From positions 43,819 through 107,818 of the forward strand of contig NZ_BCVZ01000014.1 in NCBI RefSeq assembly GCF_001592005.1: a stretch of 64,000 nt of DNA, given 5' to 3'. The stretch comes from Bacillus sonorensis NBRC 101234 = KCTC 13918. Its GTDB lineage: Bacteria; Bacillota; Bacilli; Bacillales; Bacillaceae. Shown one piece after another: positions 48,916-55,455 of the stretch; within the stretch, counting starts at the first letter, position 1, and each line of letters starts with the position of its first letter. Both the position numbers and the translations under genes were made by a program. The notes beneath the pieces were generated by a model. It was given only the letters and a program-made list of their open reading frames with translations. It did not search any database and was not told the origin of the DNA.

Positions 48916-49578
48916 TTGAAGCGAGAACTTGTTCTGCGCTGGCTTTTTTATTTTGTCGGATTGCTTGTATTGTCTTTTGGGGTTTCTCTAACGATTGAAG
49001 GCAAAGTGCTCGGCATCGGTCCGTGGGACGCGTTCCATTACGGGCTGTTTGAGCTTTTGGGGCTGTCAGTCGGCCAATGGGCGATTATTGTCGGAGCGGT
49101 TATCGTAGGCTTGACATCGCTGTTTACAAAAGCTTGGCCGAAAATCGGCGCCGTATTGAACATGCTGCTGATCGGTATTTTTATAGATTTCTTTAATTAT
49201 ATTCTTCCTGATCCGAAAACGCTTGCCTCAGCGACCGCCGTTTTTCTGTTAGGGGTGGTTTTCATCGGCTACGGCGTCGGCATTTATGTGTCGGCCAATC
49301 TTGGCGCGGGTCCCCGCGACTCCCTGATGCTTTTGATTTCCGAGAAAACGGGCTGGAATGTGCAATGGGTCCGCAACGGAATGGAGCTGACGATATTGTT
49401 TATCGGCTGGCTTCTCGGCGGTCCGATCGGCATCGGAACCGTATTAACCGCGATCATGACAGGCGCGATTTTGCGCTTTTCGCTGCCGCAGTCCAAGCGG
49501 CTCCTTGCATACGCCGTATCAGGACGCCGGGTGGAAGCGGTCCGGCCTGTTCAGTTTTCATTGAAGAAAAACGGATGA
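48916..49578 (+). CDS. yczE: YczE-type integral membrane protein
   Basis: A 220-residue protein with five hydrophobic segments, starting at TTG (AGAGGGG 7 bases upstream). In B. subtilis yczE follows sfp directly and affects synthesis of the polyketide bacillaene; here the two are 5 kb apart, separated by an AT-rich gene block. The opening LVLSFGVSLTIEGKVLGIGPWDAFHYGLF and the late GPIGIGTVLTAIMTG are shared with the copy at 34002. Confidence 0.85.
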   Translation: MKRELVLRWLFYFVGLLVLSFGVSLTIEGKVLGIGPWDAFHYGLFELLGLSVGQWAIIVGAVIVGLTSLFTKAWPKIGAVLNMLLIGIFIDFFNYILPDPKTLASATAVFLLGVVFIGYGVGIYVSANLGAGPRDSLMLLISEKTGWNVQWVRNGMELTILFIGWLLGGPIGIGTVLTAIMTGAILRFSLPQSKRLLAYAVSGRRVEAVRPVQFSLKKNG

Positions 49579-49598
49579 AATATATCATCCGTTTTTTT
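49567..49598 (+). terminator. Terminator of yczE
   Basis: AAAAACGGATGA (49567-49578) pairs with TCATCCGTTTTT (49585-49596), with further T after it; it overlaps the yczE stop codon. Confidence 0.9.
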
Positions 49599-49641
49599 AG
49601 TGCTTTCAGGTTAAATATTCAAAATATTATAAAATTTTTTA

Positions 49642-49671
49642 TTGACTCATTTATTGGAATTAATGTATTAT
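49642..49671 (+). promoter_or_regulatory. Sigma-A-like promoter of the putative RiPP operon
   Basis: TTGACT (49642-49647) and TATTAT (49666-49671) with an 18-bp spacer. The predicted leader to the precursor gene is about 130 bases and contains the palindrome at 49747. A weaker pair (TTGTCA at 49706) lies closer. Confidence 0.55.
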
Positions 49672-49746
49672 TTATACATATTAACAAAGCAAGCTATTTT
49701 TATGATTGTCATCGGAGATATCACCTACATATTTCATGTTCTCTAT

Positions 49747-49771
49747 ATACATTAAGTCATACTTAATGTAT
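49747..49771. promoter_or_regulatory. Perfect 11-bp inverted repeat, candidate operator
   Basis: ATACATTAAGT (49747-49757) and ACTTAATGTAT (49761-49771) are exact complements separated by CAT. Being AT-rich and lacking a T run it is not a terminator; the symmetry and size fit the site of a dimeric repressor or activator. It lies 38 bases before the precursor gene. No regulator gene is present in the operon. Confidence 0.6.
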
Positions 49772-49808
49772 TGAGAAATAAAAATTTTGTTGGGGAGGAG
49801 GTATAGAA

Positions 49809-49898
49809 ATGAGTATTCAAAATAAGGTGAAAAAGCTTACACAGCGCCTAGATCACATGGTTCCTGATAATACACCCGTTAAAAAACCTGCTAAATAA
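49809..49898 (+). CDS. Putative 29-residue RiPP precursor peptide
   Basis: ATG to TAA gives 29 codons behind GGGGAGGAGG, one of the strongest ribosome binding sites in the window, 7 bases upstream. The peptide is basic, begins MSIQNKVKKLTQRLDHMVPD and ends in a Lys/Pro tail. It has no signal peptide or membrane helix. Asp, His and Asn in its centre (RLDHMVPDN) are residues of the kind that peptide beta-hydroxylases oxidise, and the HExxH enzyme is the next gene. The same central pattern recurs twice in the last protein of the operon. That it is a precursor is inferred from size, expression signal and neighbours. Confidence 0.6.
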   Translation: MSIQNKVKKLTQRLDHMVPDNTPVKKPAK

Positions 49899-49916
49899 GT
49901 AAATGACCCTTAAATG

Positions 49917-49947
49917 GAGAATCCTAGACTGTAAAGTTAGGATTCTC
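49917..49947 (+). terminator. Attenuator-like hairpin between precursor and enzyme genes
   Basis: GAGAATCCTA (49917-49926) pairs exactly with TAGGATTCTC (49938-49947) around 11 bases; no T run follows. Such a structure would protect or partly terminate the short precursor message, so that more peptide than enzyme is made, a common RiPP operon feature. Confidence 0.55.
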
Positions 49948-49977
49948 TATATAAAATGAGTAAGGAGATGGTCAAAA

Positions 49978-50949
49978 ATGTCCATACCCGGTTTGGTTCA
50001 TTTTAAAATTCCTAAAGGTTCATTCTTTGATATACAAAAAAATGAATGTAAGGAAAAAAAGGAGTACCTTTCCCATTTGCATTTAACAGCTGAACTGACT
50101 GGAATTCCTCATCCTGATCAACACTTATCATCGATTGATGGAGAAAAATTAAAAGTTGGCAATGATACATTTTTCATGATTACAAAACTGCCTGAGATGA
50201 TATGGAACAAGCTTCCTATAACTTCACATGAGATTCTGCAAGCTACAAAGGAACAAAAAGAACTGCTTTCTATGGCACTTCATCATTTGAAGAGAAATTA
50301 TTCTAGAGCTTATCAGTTGATAAAAGAATTTGTCAGATCCATAGTATGGGTCAGGATACGGAAGAATTTTGTCGATAAAGACACTCAAATAACATCAGCT
50401 TCCTTTCCGATTATGCCGCTTTGTATATACATATCTGATAAAGCTACATTTCATATTCCGCCAAATAGTCTAAGCACAATACAATCCTTCCGATTTTTAG
50501 CAGAAAACCTATACCACGAAGCTGTACACCAAGTCATCAACATGAACTTACTGCTTTGTGATATTTTCAATGAAAATTACGACAGCAAAACATCAGCTAA
50601 AATAGAAATACCTTGGAGAAATACGCAAGCTATTCGCAATCAATATTGGGAATTAGATCGAGTTTTTCATGCAGCCATTGTATACAGTCAAATGCTGAAG
50701 CTTCGCATCTCTGAATTACATGAAAGCAGTCTTCATCATGAAGAGCGTAAAATTTTTGAGGAAGCGGCAGCTTCAGGATTGCAATCGGCACAACATTTAA
50801 GTGAATCACTATTAAGTCATAAAGATTCTTTTACTTCTGTTGGCATTAAACTGATCGAAGAATTGGCAAACGACATTCATGATACCGCCAAAAAATGGAA
50901 TCACATTCAGTCTTTTCATTTATCGGATCAGGAGGGAGTCAATAATTAA
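49978..50949 (+). CDS. HExxH-type alpha-ketoglutarate-dependent peptide beta-hydroxylase (putative)
   Basis: A 323-residue soluble protein. H180-E181-x-x-H184 (ENLYHEAVHQVINMNLLL) is followed by IPWR at about 211-214 and ELDRVFHAAIVYSQML with His at about 231. The spacing HExxH ... PWR ... H(G/A)xxVY is the signature of the HEXXH-motif domain family now annotated as aKG-HExxH-type peptide beta-hydroxylases, in which two His, a Glu and a later His hold iron and the Arg holds the co-substrate. It is thus unlikely to be a protease. AAGGAG lies 10 bases before the ATG. The gene sits between the short peptide gene and an exporter. Confidence 0.7.
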   Translation: MSIPGLVHFKIPKGSFFDIQKNECKEKKEYLSHLHLTAELTGIPHPDQHLSSIDGEKLKVGNDTFFMITKLPEMIWNKLPITSHEILQATKEQKELLSMALHHLKRNYSRAYQLIKEFVRSIVWVRIRKNFVDKDTQITSASFPIMPLCIYISDKATFHIPPNSLSTIQSFRFLAENLYHEAVHQVINMNLLLCDIFNENYDSKTSAKIEIPWRNTQAIRNQYWELDRVFHAAIVYSQMLKLRISELHESSLHHEERKIFEEAAASGLQSAQHLSESLLSHKDSFTSVGIKLIEELANDIHDTAKKWNHIQSFHLSDQEGVNN

Positions 50950-52210
50950 AACGAATAGTAAAATTGAACCTCAGCAGTCTGTCATTACAAAAAAACATTC
51001 GCTAAATCATTATTTTTATTTATTATGGTCAAGCCAAACGATAGAATCTTTCGGAAGACAGATTACCATTATCGCATTGCCTTTAATTGCAATAAATCAT
51101 TTAAGCTCAGGTAATTTTGCCGTGAGCCTGATCAGTTTTCTTTCTTTTCTTCCAAATTTGTTGCTCGGTTTTCATGCAGGTGCATTAGTTGACCGAATGA
51201 ATAGGAAACGAGTCATGTTGTTTTGCCAATCGATGAACGCATGTCTTTTATTGATTATTCCGATCAGTTATCTGCGTGGATTTTTATCCATAGAAGTGGT
51301 TCTGGCAGTTGCTTTTCTAACCGGATGCTGTTCTATTTTTTATCAAATTTCGTATTCATCTTACCTGCCGGAAATTGTCCCCTCTCAATCTTTACTGAAT
51401 GGAAATGCAAAACTGGAAGTCACCAATGGTGCAGCTCAAGTCGCAGGACCTGGAATTGGAGGATATATCATTCAATTGTTAACAGCTCCGATCGCTGTTT
51501 TTCTAGATGCAGTCAGTTTTATCATTTCTTTTATCCTAACGCTTTTTTTACCTGAAAGCAGAGTAAAAAAAAGAGATCCTTCAAATAGGCAAAGCGTCTG
51601 GAAAGACATTGGAGAGGGCATTGCATTTACCTTTCAACACCAGATATTGCGTCCCATATTGATCAGTTATAGTTTAAGCGTTTTATTTATCGGATTGTAT
51701 CAATCCATTTCAGTCATATATATGACTCGATCACTAAATTTTTCCGCAAGCGATATTGGCGTCATTTTAGGTCTTGGAAACGCCGGCTTTCTTGTAGGCG
51801 CTCTGATAAGCAGAAAATTGGCCGAAAAGCTCGGAGTCGGTCGTGTGATTGTGGGTTCGTTGGGGCTGTTGGCCGTCGGTTTTTTAATTATCGGCAGTGT
51901 ACCAAACAACCAATACACACTATATTTGCTCCTTCTTGGACAGTTTTTATTAAGTATGGGAGTCCCTATATATAATGTGAATTTGGTGAGTTTACGCCAA
52001 GCGATTACACCCGGACATCTTTTGGGGCGAGTCAATTCAGTATCAAAAGTATTCGGACGAGGTTTAGTTCCCGTCGGCGCGGTTATAGGAGGTATTCTCG
52101 CTACAACAATTGAGGTTCGTTATGCCGTCATTGCGGCAGGGATAGGCGGAATACTATCCATTCTGCCTGCCTTATTTTCAGAAGTCATCAACATGAAAAC
52201 GATTGATTAG
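50945..52210 (+). CDS. MFS transporter, probable exporter of the modified peptide
   Basis: A 421-residue protein with 12 helices of the MFS_3/macrolide-efflux type; the loop 2-3 motif is GALVDRMNRKRVM. An ATG in the same frame at 50879 would overlap the hydroxylase gene by 71 bases and has no ribosome binding site. A perfect GGAGGG at 50931-50936 points instead to ATT at 50945, 8 bases downstream, overlapping the hydroxylase stop. No ATG, GTG or TTG follows before the first helix. ATT is a rare start codon. The transporter probably exports the peptide or gives self-protection. Confidence 0.75.
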   Translation: MKTNSKIEPQQSVITKKHSLNHYFYLLWSSQTIESFGRQITIIALPLIAINHLSSGNFAVSLISFLSFLPNLLLGFHAGALVDRMNRKRVMLFCQSMNACLLLIIPISYLRGFLSIEVVLAVAFLTGCCSIFYQISYSSYLPEIVPSQSLLNGNAKLEVTNGAAQVAGPGIGGYIIQLLTAPIAVFLDAVSFIISFILTLFLPESRVKKRDPSNRQSVWKDIGEGIAFTFQHQILRPILISYSLSVLFIGLYQSISVIYMTRSLNFSASDIGVILGLGNAGFLVGALISRKLAEKLGVGRVIVGSLGLLAVGFLIIGSVPNNQYTLYLLLLGQFLLSMGVPIYNVNLVSLRQAITPGHLLGRVNSVSKVFGRGLVPVGAVIGGILATTIEVRYAVIAAGIGGILSILPALFSEVINMKTID

Positions 52211-52228
52211 AAAAGGAGAATCGATGAT

Positions 52229-52630
52229 ATGGAAAAAGAATGTATCGTTAAAAAATTCAGCAAAGAAGATTACATTCCAAAATTTGAAGAAGATTTTGAA
52301 GAAGTTTGCCGACATTTACAAGCCCATAGCCAAAGGCTTTTTGAATTATTGCCGGATATCTCACTTTCCCCTGATGAAAGGCTTGAAAGGCTGGCACGCG
52401 TAATACCGACCAGTATTTTAAAAAGCGCCAATCATAAAACGGCAAGAGAAAAACTAAACGGTTTACGACACAGGCTTGATGAATTAATTCCTGATCAAAA
52501 CATGAGCTATTATGATAAGATCGAGTACCTTGTTAACATCGCAGATGAAATGGTGCCCGGACAAATGAAAATGTATGAAAAATTAGAAAAAATAGGTGAC
52601 AAACGCTGGTCTGATATCGGCCGTTCATAG
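52229..52630 (+). CDS. 133-residue helical protein with repeats resembling the precursor core
   Basis: A charged, alpha-helical protein without membrane segments; no family is recognised. AAGGAGA 9 bases upstream supports the ATG. It contains two copies of a unit of about 40-48 residues that each start with the same motif: QRLFELLPDISLSPDERLER (about 35-54) and HRLDELIPDQNMSYYDKIEY (about 81-100). The precursor peptide carries QRLDHMVPDN, so the motif RL-x-x-hydrophobic-hydrophobic-PD occurs three times in this operon. It may be a second substrate, a partner that binds the enzyme's recognition site, or an immunity protein. Confidence 0.65.
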   Translation: MEKECIVKKFSKEDYIPKFEEDFEEVCRHLQAHSQRLFELLPDISLSPDERLERLARVIPTSILKSANHKTAREKLNGLRHRLDELIPDQNMSYYDKIEYLVNIADEMVPGQMKMYEKLEKIGDKRWSDIGRS

Positions 52631-52655
52631 AACCATAAAGAGCAGCATTAGGTAT

Positions 52656-52690
52656 AGCTTGTAGAGAAAACACTACTTTCTCTACAAGCT
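52656..52690 (+). terminator. Hairpin closing the putative RiPP operon
   Basis: AGCTTGTAGAGAAA (52656-52669) pairs exactly with TTTCTCTACAAGCT (52677-52690), a 14-bp stem with a 7-base loop. There is no real T run, so termination may be incomplete. Confidence 0.65.
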
Positions 52691-52766
52691 TCCCTCACTT
52701 AATCGTTTAGAAATATGAAATATCAAAAACAAACCTTTGACAGACTTATGCCCTTCATCCACATCA

Positions 52767-52925
52767 TCATTTGTATATCCTGGCCGCCACCTCAATCCCG
52801 GATCTATAAAGATACCTTAACCATCGATCTCTCATCTCATTGTATATTTCCTCAATCTCGTATTCTTCCGGATTTTTACTTTTTTCGCGGATGGTCAATG
52901 TGATAAAGAATAAATCAATCGTCAT
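52767..52925 (-). CDS. Small YrzI-like protein (possibly decayed)
   Basis: Fifty-two codons beginning MTIDLFFITLTIREKSKNPE, the pattern of the short YrzI family of Bacillus (Mt-x-x-lfFlt-x-tI-x-k), whose function is unknown. The frame extends 16 codons upstream, and no good ribosome binding site precedes either ATG, so it may be a remnant, like the broken AraC gene beside it. Confidence 0.45.
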   Translation of the reverse strand: MTIDLFFITLTIREKSKNPEEYEIEEIYNEMRDRWLRYLYRSGIEVAARIYK

Positions 52926-52945
52926 AGCGCAAGTATCATATATGT

Positions 52946-53804
52946 TTAGCGTTTCTTTACAATCGGAATCCAAATCTGCGTGACATAGTCGTCAGCCGAG
53001 ATATTTCCGCCTGCCCGATAGGCTTCAAATTCTGGAGCGTCTGCATGCTCATAACCTGTAGCCGGAAACCATTCCGAGAAAATTCGCTCCCATGTTGCTT
53101 GAACGGTTGGATTCACGGGACCTACGGCATCGAACACGGCCCATGTTGATGCGGGGACTTCTTTCACGATACAGCTCTCAGGGAGGTTTTCGGCCGTTTT
53201 TTCGATGCCGATAACATAGGTGAATGTGCCGTCCCGCTCATCAAAATCCATGCAGACGCCCAGAAAGCCGAGCGGTCCGGCAAATGGTTTCAATGAGCCG
53301 GTAAAGCCGTTGTGGTTTACCTCTTTCCAGAAAGCCGGAATCTCCACTTTGTTTTGCGCCTTGTCCATAGTCGTCTGAATCGCTTTGCCGGCGATCTGAA
53401 AGGCTTCTTTTTCAACAATTTTGCATTTCATATCCTCTGCTCCTTTGATTTGAATTTGAAAGGAAAGACGGGGAAATGCCTTGAGCATCCGGCCTCATAC
53501 ACGGGCCTGCGAAAGGCTCATGCCGTGAAGGTTGCTGAACGCTTTTGAAAACGATTCAGGGGTGTGGCAGCCGTACTTCAACGCAATATCAACGACTTTT
53601 GCATCTGTTGCGGCGAGTTTCTGGGCCGCGACTGTCAGCCTTCGTTTGCGGATATAGTCGGCCTGCTGCCCGTCAGCATGTAGAACATGCGCTGAAAATG
53701 AAATTTTGAACAGCAGGCGATTTTCGCTGTATCTTCATGCTGCAGATCCTGGTCCAGATTTCGATAAAGTCGATGCTTTCAGCCAAACGTTTCAGGATAT
53801 CCAT
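52946..53804 (-). pseudogene. Broken AraC-type regulator with GyrI-like effector domain
   Basis: A good start (GGAGAAAAA-ATG at 53804) leads into an AraC DNA-binding region that changes frame near 53757-53762 and again near 53661-53674. The frame then meets a TGA at 53495-53497 that looks like a mutated Arg codon. Pieces in order are MDILKRLAESIDFIE, then DLQHEDTAKIACCSKFHFQR, then DYIRKRRLTVAAQKLAATDA with a second helix-turn-helix, then LKAFPRLSFQIQIKG and the intact effector domain. The last part (about 161 codons from ATG 53431, behind GGAGCAGAGG) could still be made on its own. Intact relatives are single proteins of about 290 residues. Confidence 0.75.
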
Positions 53805-53884
53805 TTTTTCTCCTTTCGGCTTCTACCTTACCAGTCCGGTTCGACGATTTCCTGTCATTCTGTGCACTTCTGTGACAGGGAAAG

Positions 53885-54637
53885 TCAGCTGCCTGCAAAC
53901 AGCCATTTGACCGCTTCGGGAAAACGTTTCGTAAACCGCTCAAGCCGGTGGGCTCCACCTTCATCAATGACAAATTTGAGATCTTCCGGCGACACTCCGT
54001 TTTCAATTAAAATACGGAAGGCTTCCTTCGTTCTTGGAATCATTTCTTTCTGAAGATTTTCGCGGTCAGTGCCTTCCGTGCTCCCCACATCCATATAGAT
54101 GCGCAGATTGGCATTTTCAAAGGATTGTGAGCGCATATATTCGGTTATACCTTGAAACCAGAAAGAACCTGACAGACTTCCGATCTTGCCGAAGGTTTCA
54201 GGGTGCAGACAGGCTGTATACATCGAAATGAGCCCGCCGAACGACTTCCCGATGATCCCGGTGTTTTCGCGGCTCCCATCTGTAGGGTAGCTCCGGTCGA
54301 TAAATGGCTTGAGCTGCTTGGCCAAAAATGCGGCGTAAAGAGCCCCGTTTCCGCCATATATATGATCTGTTTTCTTTACATGAGGCTGCCGAAAAGGGGT
54401 ATATTCGTTTTCCCTGTCCGCTGAAGCCACGCCGATCAAGATTAATTCAGGCATTTCTCCGCGCTCGCAGAAATGTTCAATTCTTTCTAAACTATCGCTG
54501 AACCCGGGATCAAACAGATCCCCCCTGTCATGAACATAAAGCGCGGGATAGCGTTTTCGGCCGCTTTGATATGAAGGGGGCAGATAGATGAAAAGCTCCC
54601 TTCCGGAAAACATGTCGTTGATCAGTGTGCCATTCAT
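53885..54637 (-). CDS. Alpha/beta-hydrolase esterase (BesA/YbbA-like)
   Basis: A 250-residue hydrolase of the esterase D family. The nucleophile elbow is GKSFGG (GxSxG) in the middle, the oxyanion side begins RELFIYLPPSYQ, and the catalytic His lies in EGGAHRLERF near the end. Members hydrolyse siderophore trilactones or thiol and carboxyl esters; the substrate here is not known. There is no signal peptide. AAGGAG precedes the chosen ATG. It is divergent from sfp. Confidence 0.82.
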   Translation of the reverse strand: MNGTLINDMFSGRELFIYLPPSYQSGRKRYPALYVHDRGDLFDPGFSDSLERIEHFCERGEMPELILIGVASADRENEYTPFRQPHVKKTDHIYGGNGALYAAFLAKQLKPFIDRSYPTDGSRENTGIIGKSFGGLISMYTACLHPETFGKIGSLSGSFWFQGITEYMRSQSFENANLRIYMDVGSTEGTDRENLQKEMIPRTKEAFRILIENGVSPEDLKFVIDEGGAHRLERFTKRFPEAVKWLFAGS

Positions 54638-54743
54638 GATTTTTAGCTCCTTCCGTTTTGGTTCAAGAGACGCGGGTCTATCTTTCACACTCCCTGTTTG
54701 CTACAATCAATATAGACTACATATCGTAAAGAGGTTGCATGTG

Positions 54744-55415
54744 ATGAAGATTTACGCCGTTTATATGAATCAGCTGCCAAAGCCCGATCAGTTTGAACGA
54801 ATGATGGCCATCGTACCTGAGGAGAAGCGGGAAAAAGTAAACAGATACAGATATCCGGAAGACGCCAATCGGACGCTGATCGGAGACGTTCTGGCGAGAA
54901 GTATCATCAGGGAAACTTTCGGTTTGCCGTATGACCGCATTACATTCACTGCCGGACGATATGGGAAGCCGTCTGCCGAAGGCCTTCCCGATTTTCATTT
55001 CAATATTTCCCACTCTGGTTCTTGGATCGTATGCGCAGCCGGCGATTGTCCGGTTGGAGTGGATGTAGAAAAAATCAAACCGGTCAATTTTGACATCGCA
55101 GAACGGTTTTTTTCACCTGAAGAGCACCGCGACCTGATGGCAAAAAGCGAATCTGAACGCCTATCCTATTTCTATCATTTATGGACGATGAAAGAAAGCT
55201 TTGTCAAACAGGCGGGAAAAGGGCTGTCACTGCCGCTTGATTCGTTTACCGTCAAGCTCGCAGAAGACGGCCGTGTCTCACTCAAAACGCCTCCGAACTA
55301 TCCGCCTTGCTATATAAAAACATATGAGCTTGATCCCGATTACAAAATGGCGGTCTGTTCCGCCGCTCCCGATTTTCCCGAGGAAATTGTGATCAAAGGG
55401 TATGATGACCTGTAA
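54744..55415 (+). CDS. sfp: 4'-phosphopantetheinyl transferase for lichenysin synthetase
   Basis: A 223-residue enzyme that attaches phosphopantetheine to the carrier domains of LchA proteins and so activates them. Sfp-type motifs are visible: FNISHSGSWIVCA, VGVDVEKIKPVN (magnesium-binding Asp and Glu) and YHLWTMKESFVKQAGKGLSLPL. The ATG at 54744 follows AGAGGT and gives the family length; the frame is open 52 codons upstream over the esterase gene. It ends at a strong terminator and looks intact. Confidence 0.95.
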   Translation: MKIYAVYMNQLPKPDQFERMMAIVPEEKREKVNRYRYPEDANRTLIGDVLARSIIRETFGLPYDRITFTAGRYGKPSAEGLPDFHFNISHSGSWIVCAAGDCPVGVDVEKIKPVNFDIAERFFSPEEHRDLMAKSESERLSYFYHLWTMKESFVKQAGKGLSLPLDSFTVKLAEDGRVSLKTPPNYPPCYIKTYELDPDYKMAVCSAAPDFPEEIVIKGYDDL

Positions 55416-55444
55416 AGGCCGTGACAGATTCACGGCCTTTTTTT
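55414..55444. terminator. Bidirectional terminator between sfp and ycxD
   Basis: AAAGGCCGTGA (55414-55424) pairs with TCACGGCCTTT (55430-55440), with a T run after it. It overlaps the sfp stop codon. Confidence 0.92.
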
Positions 55445-55455
55445 AAGTCCGCTCC

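Noticed and set aside
49702..49755. Seventeen-codon frame in the leader of the peptide operon
   Set aside because: No ribosome binding site precedes the ATG and its end runs into the palindrome; the peptide at 49809 has all the expected signals instead.
49978..50949. Reading the HExxH protein as a secreted zinc metalloprotease
   Set aside because: There is no signal peptide or propeptide, and the PWR and second His motifs at the right distance point to the peptide hydroxylase family.
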